This document shows, in pieces, positions 54,853 to 64,000 of a stretch of 64,000 nt of DNA. Origin of the DNA: CAVWUA01 sp963758025 (GTDB lineage Bacteria; Planctomycetota; Planctomycetia; Isosphaerales; Isosphaeraceae). The stretch spans positions 310,001-374,000 of the forward strand of contig CAVWUA010000004.1 of the NCBI GenBank assembly GCA_963758025.1, read 5' to 3'. How positions within the stretch are numbered: position 1 is the first letter of the stretch; every line of letters begins with the position of its first letter. The notes beneath the pieces were generated by a model. It was not told the DNA's origin, made no database searches, and was given only the letters and a program-made list of their open reading frames with translations. The position numbers and the translations under genes are program-made.

Positions 54853-57800
54853 ACGCATCCCTGAACGGCAACTCAAGCAGCTCCACCGACTCGGAGCTGG
54901 TCGAGCAGGTCGCCCGGTTGGCGGATCGAATCGCCTCGGGAGAGCCGGTCAACCTCGACGAGCTTGCCGGCGATCGGCCCGAGCAGATCCACAAACTGCG
55001 CCGGCTGCTTCCGGCCATCGCGCGGATGGCGGACCTTGGCGCGACGACCCTTAACCGCTTCTCCACGTCCGGGCGGGCCACGCACCCGGATGACGACGAC
55101 CCGTTGCACACAATCGGACAGCTCGGCGACTTCGTGCTCGTCCGCGAGGTGGGCCGGGGGGGAATGGGGGTTGTCTACGAGGCTCGGCAGATCTCGATCA
55201 ATCGCCGCGTCGCCTTGAAGGTGCTCCCGCCGGTCGCCGCGGCCGATGAACGCCAGCTCCGCCGCTTCCGGCTCGAAGCGCAGGCGGTGGGGTATCTGAA
55301 AAACCCGCACATCGTGCCGGTCTATTCGGTCGGCTACGAACGCGGCGTCCACTTCTTCGCCATGCAGTTCGTCGAGGGGCTCAGCCTCGCGCAGGTGCTT
55401 CGCGCGTGGCGTGCTCACGATGACGCGAACGAACTCCCCGCGACGGTCGCGGCAACGGACGGATCGGAAGCTACCACCCACCCTGCCCGGCGCTCGGTCA
55501 CCCGGTCCTGGCGACGAGCCGAGCACGGCGCCGGAGTCGCTCGGGGCCGAGCACGTGCGCTGGGTCGCGCGGATGGGCATCCAGGCCGCCGAGGCGCTGC
55601 AACACGCCCACGAACAGGGGGTCATCCACCGCGACATCAAGCCGGCGAACCTGTTGCTCGACACCGAGGGCACGCTCTGGGTCACGGACTTCGGCCTGGC
55701 CCGGCTCCAGGGGGACGCCGGGATCACGATGACGGGGGACCTGATCGGCACCTTGCGCTACATGAGCCCGGAACAGGCCACCGGCCGTCCTGTCGTGCTT
55801 GATGGCCGCACCGACATTTACTCCCTGGGCATCACGCTGTACGAACTGCTGACCCTGCGACCGGCCTTCGACGGCTCTGACCGGCACTCCGTTCTGCGTC
55901 GGATCGTCGAGGAGGACCCGAGGCCGTTGCGGCGCGACAATCCTCAGGTGCCGGCCGACCTGGAGACGATCTTCCGGAAAGCCACGGCCAAGGAGCCCGC
56001 CGAGCGCTACGCCACGGCGGACGAGCTGGCCGAGGACCTGCGGCGGTTCCTCGACGACCGGCCGATTCTCGCGAGACCCCCGAGCCTCCCCGATCAGGCC
56101 TCGAAGTGGGTGCGCCGACACCGAACGCTGGCGACCACCGTCGCGGCGCTGCTGATTCTGGCCACCATCGGCTTGACCCTGGGCATCATCGCGATCGGCC
56201 GCGAGCAGGGCCAGACCTCGAAGGCTCTCCACGCGGCGAAGGTCCACCTCCGCAACGCCAACACCCAGCGCGAACGTGCCGAGGCGGCCGCGGCGCGGGC
56301 CGTTCGGAGCGAGCGGTACGCCCATCAGCTTCTCTATGCCGCCGACATGAGCCTGGCCTCCCAGGCCCAGAGCCGCGGCGATCCGCGCCTGACCCGCGAG
56401 CTGCTCGACCGCCACCGTCCGGCCCCGGGAGAGGACGACCTCCGTGACTTCGTCTGGTATTACCTGAACGCGCTGATCCGTGTTCCCGGCGCGGAGGTCG
56501 CCACGGGCCTCGGCCCCACCTATGTCCTGCGGCGGTCCCCCGACGGCCGGCTTCTGGCCGCCGCCGGACGGGATGGCCAGATCCGCCTCTTCGATACGGA
56601 CGACGGCGACCTCCTGATCAACACCATCGACTCCGGGCAACGTGAGGTGAACGGCCTGGCCTTCACCCCCGACGGCCAGACGCTCGCCTCGGCGGGGGAC
56701 GATGGCACCGTGCGCACCTGGAGCGTGCCCGACGGCCGGCCGATCCGGACGATCCCCGCGCACGATGGCCTGGTCCTCGGTGTCGCCTTCGTTGAGAACG
56801 GCACGCGGCTCGTCTCCTGCGGTTACGATGGGGAAGACGGGTCGGCTTGCCTCTGGGACGCGAACACCGGCCAGAGCCTCTGGTCCTTCAAGATGGAAGG
56901 CCCCGTCGATGCCCTGGCCACCAGCGCCGGGGCGTCTCACGTCGCCATCGTCGGAAGCCTCGCCAGGCTCGCGTTCGTGCTCGACCCGCGGACCGCATCT
57001 CCGAACCGGAAGCTTTCCACGGACGAGAAACCGTGCAGCGTGGCCTTCTCGCCAGACGGACGGCTCCTGGCGGTTGGAGGTCGGTTCGGCGACCTGACGG
57101 TCTTCCCCTGGCAGGAGGAGAATACCGAACCGTTCCACGTCCGGATCTCCGACGGCATCGAATCGCTGGCCTTCAACGCCGAGGGAAGCTGCCTGTTCAC
57201 CGGCGACCGCGCCGGGGTGATCCGCTCGTGGGACATCGAACCCGGCTCGGGCCGTTTCGTCGATTCGGTGATCGTCCAGGGTTCGGCATCGCCAGGTCCC
57301 GAACCGACCGGCAGGAACTGGGCGGCGCACGAGGGGCGGGTTTACGCCCTCTCCCTCCAGAACGATGGGGGATCGATCCTCTCGGCGGGCGCCGATGGCC
57401 GGATCATCCGCTGGGACCTCCGGCGCCCGGCCGCGCGGCGATCGTTCGCCACGTCTGACGCACCCATCCTCGCCCAGCAACTCGGACCGGACCAACTCGG
57501 GGCGGTCGCGCTCGGCCATGCCGGGGTGTTCCTCTGGGACCTCCGCTCAGGGGCCCAGGTCCGCCGCCTCAGCCCCGCGCCCGAGAGTGACGCGCTCGGA
57601 CCGCGACCCGCCGATGACGAATCCTGGAACAACCTCGCCGCCTCGCGCGATGGACATCTCATCGCGGCGTCCACGAACAGCCGCGTGGTCCTCTGGGATG
57701 CACGAAGCGGCGATGCGCTGTTGCACTGGACGGAACGGCGCCAGCCCTCGTACATCCACCGGCTCACCCTCTCACCCGACGGCCAGGCCCTGGCCGTTCT

Positions 57801-58409
57801 GGGGCTCATCCATCGAGCGGGACCGGACCGTCGATCGGCACACGAGACCGCGAAACGCGAGACGATCCGGTCCATCATTCGTCATTCGACGTGTGGCTCT
57901 TTGAGGTTCCGAGCGGCAAGCTGATCCGGACCATTTCGACCCCCAAGATCTCGGAGGCCGTCTTCGCGCCGGACGGGCGCACCCTGGCCATCGCGATTGA
58001 GAACGGGATCCACCTCCACGATGTCGCGAGCGGGAACCGGCTGCGCACGCTCTCCGCCCACACCAGCAGCGTGACGGCTCTGCGGTTCACCCCCGACGGC
58101 CGCCGCCTGGTCTCGACGGGGAGAGATCGTCGGCTGATCGTCTGGGACCTGGCCACGGGCGAGCCCGTCTCCACGATCCTCGCCCACCGCGCGGCGATCA
58201 CCTCGCTCGACCTCTCCCCCGATGGCCAACTGGCCGCCACCCTGGGCCTCGACAATGGGATCAAGCTCTGGCACCTTCCCACCGGCCAGCACATGTCGGA
58301 GTTCCCGATCAACGCGCAGTGGAGCGAGTCCCGCGTCTGCTTCACCCCCGACGGCCAGACGCTCACCGTGAACCTTCCGAATCGCCTCGTCGTGTTCGAC
58401 ACCCGCTGA
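54849..58409 (+). CDS. Ser/Thr protein kinase with transmembrane helix and WD40 repeats (frame breaks near 55490 and 57850)
   Basis: This is a protein of about 1185 residues. The kinase domain has V-G-R-G-G-M-G-V-V-Y-E, V-A-L-K-V-L-P-P, I-H-R-D-I-K-P-A-N-L-L-L, D-F-G-L-A-R, Y-M-S-P-E-Q and D-I-Y-S-L-G, complete through the C-lobe. One transmembrane helix lies at about residues 430-452 (L-A-T-T-V-A-A-L-L-I-L-A-T-I-G-L), then a short coiled coil and about ten WD40 blades (L-A-F-T-P-D-G-Q-T-L-A-S-A-G-D-D-G-T-V-R-T-W and similar). Typical planctomycete inside-out kinase: cytoplasmic kinase, extracytoplasmic WD40 sensor. Coupled by ATGA to the ECF sigma gene upstream. Two small indels break the frame, with domains intact on both sides. 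Confidence 0.92.
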
Positions 58410-58531
58410 GACGATTCCCTGGATCAGGGCCCCGCCGCCACGGCGAGGAACTCCCGACGCTGGAGACCGCCGTCCTTTCCGTCCTCAACCATGAGCCGTT
58501 GCTCCCTTCCAGGTTCGGGACAGGGCATTCC

Positions 58532-61500
58532 TCACGGTCGATCCGCCCCATTCGTCCGGCGCACCAGCGGCGCGGCCCGCGCGACGACCTCGCGTTCGAC
58601 CTCGTCGAGCTGGTCGAACAGTCGCTGATCGTGAAGATCGAACGAGCGCCGGGGACGTTCCTCGGGCGCGTCGCGCTGCGAACCGTTGTGCAAACACCAG
58701 CCGGCGGCCCCTCCCGCGATCGCGCCTCGCAGGTCGTCGAGAAAATCGTCGGCCGACGGCTGCCAGTCGCTGTAGCCCCGGCGAAACGGCTCCTGGTAGT
58801 GAACGGGCACCTGCCGGCCGATCCGCTTCATCATGGCCAGGCAGGCGCGGGCCCTGGCTTCGGTTTGCCCGGGAGATTCGGGATGCCTCGGCCGATGCGG
58901 GCAAAGGATATCGAGACCGACGGTGAGCAGCGCCTCCCTCACGTCATCCTCGCTGAGATCATGCCCGCCGAACGACGCCGTCACCAACCGTTGCGGATCG
59001 AGCCGCTTGACCTGATCCCGGAGCGCCTTGAGTTCCTCGTTCGAGACGAAGCGCGCATCGCGGACGTCCCGCTCGTTCGCCAGGTCGAGGTACCAGTTGC
59101 GATGCTCCTTCAGCGCGTCGATGAGCGTCTCGACGGCGCGCTGGTGCGCCTGGTAATCCGGGATCGCCCCGCCGTCGTCCCCCTTGCCGCGCGTGAGCGT
59201 GACATCCACAACCATCCCTCGGCGATCGCACTCGGCCACCAGCCACCGGAGCCGGTCGAGGTACGGCTCCCGCGCCTGACCCCGGGCGTCCACCGCCGAG
59301 ACGTCCCGGTCGAACGCGCTCCAGGTCGCCCACACGCGGAGCCAGTTGAAACCGTGGTGTTGCAGGTCGTCGAGATCGTGACGGATGAAATCTTTCGGCG
59401 CTCCCAGGGCCCCGTAATCGCTCATCCCCAGCAGGAACGTCGGCTCACCGTTCAGAGTGAACCGGGTATCCTGGACACCCAGGACCGTGCCTTCGGCCGA
59501 CTCCTCGTCGCTCGGTGCCGAGGCGCACGGCTCGGCCCCTCCCTCGTCGTCATCGTCGAGAACCGCCGCACACGCCCGGCGAAGGTATTCCTCGAACTCC
59601 CAGTCGCCGCTGCTGCCTGTCTGGCGGGTGACGACCAGATCGAGGCTCGGCACGAAGGCGATCAACTGGCCGCCGGAGCCGGGCTTGGAGCGGGCGTCGG
59701 CCGGGATGCCCCGGCCGCTCCGGCCCCCCTCGCCGGTCAGGCGGGCGGGCAACTCCCAGCCGTGGGAGAAGGTTTGAGCGTTGATCTTGAAACGCATCTC
59801 GGGGCCGTGAACGTCGTGGGTCGGCGCGGCGGTCTGCTCGACGAACCACGTCGGGATCACCTGCCGGTCCTTCCAGCGCCCGCCGTGCGCCATGCAGTAG
59901 GCGATCCGGGCCATGTCGCGGGCCGGCATCCCCAGGCCGTGCGACGGGTGGCGGCCGATCTTCGGCCCGCCCTCATAGTACTGGAACCACCAGTGCTCGA
60001 TGCCGAGCGGCTTGAACAAGGCCTCAATGGCGAATTGGTCGTAGGGCTTCCCGGTCACGTTCTCGCAGACCAGGGCGGCGTGCGCCAGCGCGTGGGTGGA
60101 ATAGCCGCAGGCGGTCCCGGGATCAAACGCCAGCTTTTCGGTCCGGGGGTCTCCGCTGTGGCCCAGGATGTATTCCCAGGTCCCGTCGTTGGGGGCGCCC
60201 GTCGCTTCGGGGCAGATGCCGGAGGTGTGATTCAGGAGTTGCTTGACGGTGATCTCGGCCTTGCGCGGGTCGCTCAACGGTTTGGCCCAGGGGATGAAGT
60301 CGAACGCCTTGTCGTCGAAGGTCATCCGGCGCGGCGTGCGTCCGTGCTGGCTCCGCTCCGAGGCGATGGCGAGGACCGTGGCGCAAATCGCCTTCGAACA
60401 GGAGGCGATTCGGGTGGACGTTGACACCGCGCTGTTGCCCCGCTCCTCCTCCAGCACGATATATCCCCGCCGGATGACGACCGCCGCGAAGTCGCGCCGA
60501 TCCGACTTCCGGAGCCACTCCCGCAGCTTCTCCAGCTTGTCCGGGTCCATGCCCGCGAGGCGGCGGATCGCGTCGGGATCGTCCAGCTTTCGCCAGCCCC
60601 CCTGGGATTCGGGCGGAGGGAAATAGACTTCCGGGCGCGGCGGATCGCCACCCTTCCGGTCCTCCTCGATCGCCTTCCCGACCATCCCGAGAAACGTCCC
60701 GTATTCCTGATCGGTGATCTCGTGCTCCCCCTGATCGAGCCCCAGGCGGACGACGACCATCCGCCACTCAGGAATGACGAACATGTCGTTATTATTATAA
60801 CCGCTTGCGGCGAAGGTCCCGGCCGGCGCACCCGGCCACTTCCGCGTTTCCGTCGGGACCGGTGCCGTTGACCCACCAGTTCAGCCCGTACACGCCTCGA
60901 CCGTCGATCCCGCTCTCCCGGTGGCCGAGCGGCAGCGACGCGGGCACTTGCACCGACGTCGCGGCGTCCACCCATGAGGTGCTGAGGATCGGCTGATCGC
61001 CCCAGCGGCCGCGGTTCAGGAACAGGTGGCCGAGCCGGGCCAGCTCGCGCCGAGATCTGCATTGGCCCGGTGTTCCCCGCGCCGCCGTTGACGACGATAC
61101 CGTTGACCTTGCCCAGGTTGCCCCAACTCCACCGCGCGGGGTTCATCCCGATCGGTTCGGCAACCCGGCGCCGGAACAGACCTTCGAGAGGCTCGCCAGC
61201 GATGCGGGTCAGCACGTTGGCGAACTCGTTCATCGCCGAGTCCCAGTAGGCGTAGTGAGAGCCTGGGGGCGTGAACAGCGGCTTCGGGTCGGGGCGCAGG
61301 GGTGTGGTGCTCGGCCCGTGGGTGTAGCCGCCTTTGGGCTCGTCGCCGAGGGCCCGGTAGCCGGAGGTCATGCTCGCGAAATGCCGGAGCGTCACCTCGG
61401 GATAGGCCCCGGCCAGTTCGGGAACGAATTCGCTGGCGAGAGAATCGAGGCGACATTTCCCGTTATCGATCAACAACCCGAGCGCGGTGCTCGTGAAGCT

Positions 61501-61804
61501 CTTCGTGCACGACCAGATGCCGTGGACCGCGTCGGCCTCCGGCCCCGCCCAGATCATCCGGCCGTTCCGGACGACCACGAGCTGCTTCACCCCGTCGGGG
61601 CCGGAGTGGCCCTCCAGATACGCGATCGCCTCGGCGAGCCGCGCCGGGTTGACGCCCTGCGACTCGGGCGTCGCCGTCTCCCAGTCCCGCCCGGGGAAGG
61701 CCATCCGTTCGTCCGCTCGGGCCCCGGCCCCCGCCCCCGCGATCAGAGTGACGGCGAGGATGCGCCAGAGGATCGCTCGGGCTCGCAATTCGTCTCGGAA
61801 CATG
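58532..61804 (-). CDS. Secreted tandem beta-lactamase-like (class C fold) protein fused to a TIM-barrel domain (frame breaks near 61045 and 60820)
   Basis: The start ATG 61804 gives a signal peptide (A-I-L-W-R-I-L-A-V-T-L-I-A-G-A-G). A first serine-hydrolase domain has the S-x-x-K motif S-C-T-K at about 97 and ends, after two or three small indels, in G-T-F-A-A-S-G-Y-N-N-N-D-M-F. The frame then continues into a second such domain with S-C-S-K at about 467 and Y-S-T in place of the usual Y-x-N. Residues about 780-1090 form a different module: L-G-M-S-D-Y-G-A, W-L-R-V-W-A-T-W, W-Y-L-D-L-A-N-E-R-D. It resembles a GH5-like TIM barrel, with N-E the likely acid/base. Class C-fold proteins include esterases and peptidases. 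Specificity unknown, likely periplasmic. A two-gene reading (start at 60784) is less likely because of the natural join. Confidence 0.75.
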
Positions 61805-62030
61805 GTGGGCAGCCTCCTGGTGACGGCCTGATCGATCTCCACAACCCGGCGATCCAGGCTACCCTCCCGGCAACCTCATGGAAACGGGTGACCGACCGAC
61901 TTGCGCCGCCGACGGAACCACCCACGGCGAGGGAGCGGAGTCGCGGACCAGGCCTGTGTATTCGAACGGACATACGACAGAAGTTGGTGTTTCCAGAGGA
62001 ACGCAAACGGGCAGAGCCGGGAGAGGAAGT

Positions 62031-62789
62031 TCACAGGATCTCCTGCTTCTCCAACGGCGCCGAGGTCTCCAGGTCGGGCAACGTGTGCCACTCATGGGGA
62101 ATATCGCGCATGAGCAATGCGTGATCGAAGATCGCGCTGCCGGGCGGGAAGCGTGAGGGGTCCTCGAAGTAGCGGGAATGGACCAGCTCGACCTCCAGGG
62201 GATGGACTTCCCAACGCATCGTTTCCAGCCGGATGCCATCGAGCCGGGCGGAACGGGACGTCGCGGAATAACCGCAGGAGCCGCATTCAAAAAAGGTGGA
62301 GGCCTCCTCCAGCGAGGTGAAGCAGGAGCCGGACGGCAGCGCGTCCGCTTCCCGACCCCGGATCTCGACCCCCGTCTGTCCATCGTCGGCGCGCATCGTC
62401 AGCGCGATCCGACCGTTCCGGTCCTGAACATCGAAGCGCGCGTGATGGTGTTCGCCCGGGAAAAGGCGGCCGCCGGCAAGGTGATTCAGCCAGGAACTCG
62501 TGTCGCGTCGAGGAATGTACACCCCCTCGCGCGGCTCACCCGAGGCCGGGTCCTCCCAGGTCACGGCGACACGGTGCGCGGCGTTCTCGCTGACGATGCC
62601 GAACGGCAGGGGGAGCCGTTTCGGTCGGATGCCTTCCAGCCGGATCAGGCAGATGCCGGCGATGGCCCAGCCTTTCTGAAGCTTCGGCCGGAATGGTCCG
62701 GGGAGTTGACGCTGCATCACGTCGGGATCGATGCGAAAGTTGGCCAGAATACGGCGACGGATGACCCCTTGAATCACCGGAATCCGCAT
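62031..62789 (-). CDS. DUF2071 family protein
   Basis: This is a complete 252-residue protein. It starts M-R-I-P-V-I-Q-G-V-I-R-R-R-I-L-A-N-F-R-I and continues P-G-P-F-R-P-K and G-W-A-I-A-G-I-C-L-I-R-L. The later Y-I-P-R-R-D-T-S-S-W-L-N and H-H-A-R-F are those of the DUF2071 family (acetoacetate-decarboxylase-like fold). No enzyme activity is established for most members. It lies 24 bases after the corrected end of the glycosyltransferase gene on the same strand, so they are probably co-transcribed. The frame is intact. Confidence 0.8.
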   Translation of the reverse strand: MRIPVIQGVIRRRILANFRIDPDVMQRQLPGPFRPKLQKGWAIAGICLIRLEGIRPKRLPLPFGIVSENAAHRVAVTWEDPASGEPREGVYIPRRDTSSWLNHLAGGRLFPGEHHHARFDVQDRNGRIALTMRADDGQTGVEIRGREADALPSGSCFTSLEEASTFFECGSCGYSATSRSARLDGIRLETMRWEVHPLEVELVHSRYFEDPSRFPPGSAIFDHALLMRDIPHEWHTLPDLETSAPLEKQEIL

Positions 62790-62813
62790 GGAAAACCTCC
62801 CCGGCCATGCCGG

Positions 62814-63958
62814 TCAGGTCGCGTGAACCGTGGTGGATTCGGCAACGATGTTTCGATAACGCTCCCGAAGCGCTCCCATGATCGCGTCCCATGTCTGCGA
62901 GAGGGCATACGCCCGCGCCGATCGGCCATGCGCTGGCGCTTCTCGGTATCGTCGATCAGGTCGATCAGAACCTCGGCGAAATGGCCTGGCGGCTCGGTCG
63001 GCTCGATCAGGTGGCCGGTGTCGCCGTCACGGACGACGTCGCCCGGTCCGCCGGCCCGCAACGCCACGACGGGCAGGCCCGAGGCCATCGCCTCCAGGAT
63101 CACGTTGCCGAATGTCTCGGTCAAGCTGGTGAAGGCGAACAGGTCGGCCGCCGCGTAATGATCCGCGAGGTCCTCCCCCTTGCGGTAGCCGACGAACCGG
63201 GCCTGGCTCCCGAGCCGACGCTCCAGACCCGGCCGCGCGGGGCCATCGCCGACGATCAGCAGACGGACATCCGGCCGGACCTTCTCGACCTCGACCAGCG
63301 CATCGGCCAGATAGCCGACGTTCTTCTCGGCGGCGATCCGGCTGACATAACCGATCACGACATCATCCGGTCCGAATCCGAGGGCGGCCCGCACCGTTTC
63401 GCGTCCCGGCCGGTCGGGCCGGAAGTACGTTCCGTCCACCCCCCGCGGCCAGAGCACCAGCCGCTCGAACCCCCGCTCTTCCAGTTCGGCGATCGTCGCC
63501 CGCGAAGGTACGTAGGTTTCCAGACCGCGGTTATGGAACCATCGCAGATAACGCCAGATCGTCCCCTTGGTCCAGCCGATCCGGTAATGTGCCGTATATT
63601 GATCGAAATTCGTGTGGAAACTTGAAACCGTGGGGATCTTCCGGCGCAAGACGTGCCGCAAGGACATCAGCCCCAACGTCGCCTCCGTGGCGATATGCAC
63701 CAGGTCCGGCTGAAAATCGTCGATTGCGCGCCGAACTCCGCCAAACGGGGGCAACGGAAGAACCAGTTCCTTATAAAACGGAAGGTTGATGGAACGAATC
63801 AGATGATCGTGCTCGCTATTCGCCGGCTCGCCATAGTCGGGATGGATCAACTGGACGACGTCGCCCGCCTCCCGCAAGACGCGGACGAGCTGGCCCAGAG
63901 TTCGAGAGACCCCATTGACCTGGGGAAAATACGTCTCCGTCACCAGCGTGATGCGCAT
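62814..63958 (-). CDS. GT4-family glycosyltransferase (frame break near 62905)
   Basis: A protein of about 380 residues with N-terminal T-E-T-Y-F-P-Q-V-N-G-V-S-R-T-L, the usual GT-B acceptor-domain start of mannosyl/glucosyltransferases acting on lipids. The donor domain has V-G-D-G-P-A-R-P-G-L-E, then F-T-S-L-T-E-T-F-G-N-V-I-L-E-A-M-A-S-G-L-P-V-V-A, the E-x7-E retaining motif. A one-base break near 62905 is followed by the natural end W-D-A-I-M-G-A-L-R-E-R-Y, stop at 62814. It probably adds sugar to a lipid or envelope glycan. DUF2071 follows 24 bases downstream. The window ends 42 bases upstream of its start. Confidence 0.9.
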
Positions 63959-64000
63959 GAGGCCCCCTAGCGGATCGACTCGTTCGCGAGAGTCATCATC

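Noticed and set aside
58319..60424. A 701-codon plus-strand open frame opposite the beta-lactamase fusion
   Set aside because: No domain, no ribosome-binding site, low-complexity composition.
1..64000. tRNA, rRNA or CRISPR array
   Set aside because: No cloverleaf-like, rRNA-like or regularly spaced repeat pattern noticed on either strand.

Overview
The window is high-GC DNA from a planctomycete, most likely an Isosphaeraceae/Gemmataceae-type member of the Planctomycetota. The evidence is the combination of DUF1549/DUF1553 and DUF1587/DUF1592/DUF1588/DUF1585 cytochrome-type proteins paired with DUF1501 and DUF1552 proteins, LEPR-XLL beta-helix surface proteins, a DUF1559 pseudopilin, a PEP-CTERM protein, a WD40 Ser/Thr kinase beside an ECF sigma factor, and a sugar dehydrogenase fused to a planctomycete haem-binding domain. 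No rRNA, tRNA or CRISPR array was seen.

Layout. (1) About 1-16,460: the right half of an extracellular contractile injection system (eCIS). On the plus strand are the spike C-terminus, gp25, baseplate J, a tail-I/NHL fusion, two related Cys-rich proteins where fibres usually lie, a tape-measure-like protein, a DUF4157 ('eCIS core') effector and an ankyrin protein that overlaps it. The AAA+ ATPase lies opposite. Sheath, tube and LysM genes must lie upstream of the window. (2) 16,632-22,606 (minus): a three-gene operon (glycosidase-like, PQQ-type sugar dehydrogenase with three haem motifs, unknown secreted protein). (3) 22,754-25,458: MlrC, RraA-like and VOC proteins. (4) 25,573-28,802: mobile-element debris, palindromic repeats, a DUF1559 pseudopilin, a lectin-fold PEP-CTERM protein and two short genes. 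(5) 28,834-37,884 (minus): two planctomycete cytochrome/DUF pairs. (6) 38,060-40,119: an ISNCY/IS1202-like element with a 20-bp target duplication, then an IS66 remnant. (7) 40,386-45,055: a SET-domain methyltransferase translationally coupled to a Pls/PosA-type poly-amino-acid synthetase. (8) 45,188-53,452: a truncated kinase and two LEPR-XLL beta-helix proteins. (9) 54,232-58,409: an ECF sigma factor coupled to a WD40 kinase. (10) 58,532-63,958 (minus): a double beta-lactamase/TIM-barrel fusion, DUF2071 and a GT4 glycosyltransferase.

A technical point affects the whole annotation. Many obviously continuous proteins change reading frame by one or two bases, over 30 times in 64 kb, with domain order intact on both sides. 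This looks like uncorrected assembly indels more than mass decay, so genes are given as full spans with their frame breaks noted. One break is different in kind: a 20-bp imperfect tandem duplication in the baseplate J gene. The most interesting biology is the eCIS effector/ankyrin pair, the duplicated Cys-rich eCIS module, and the SET plus Pls-type synthetase pair.
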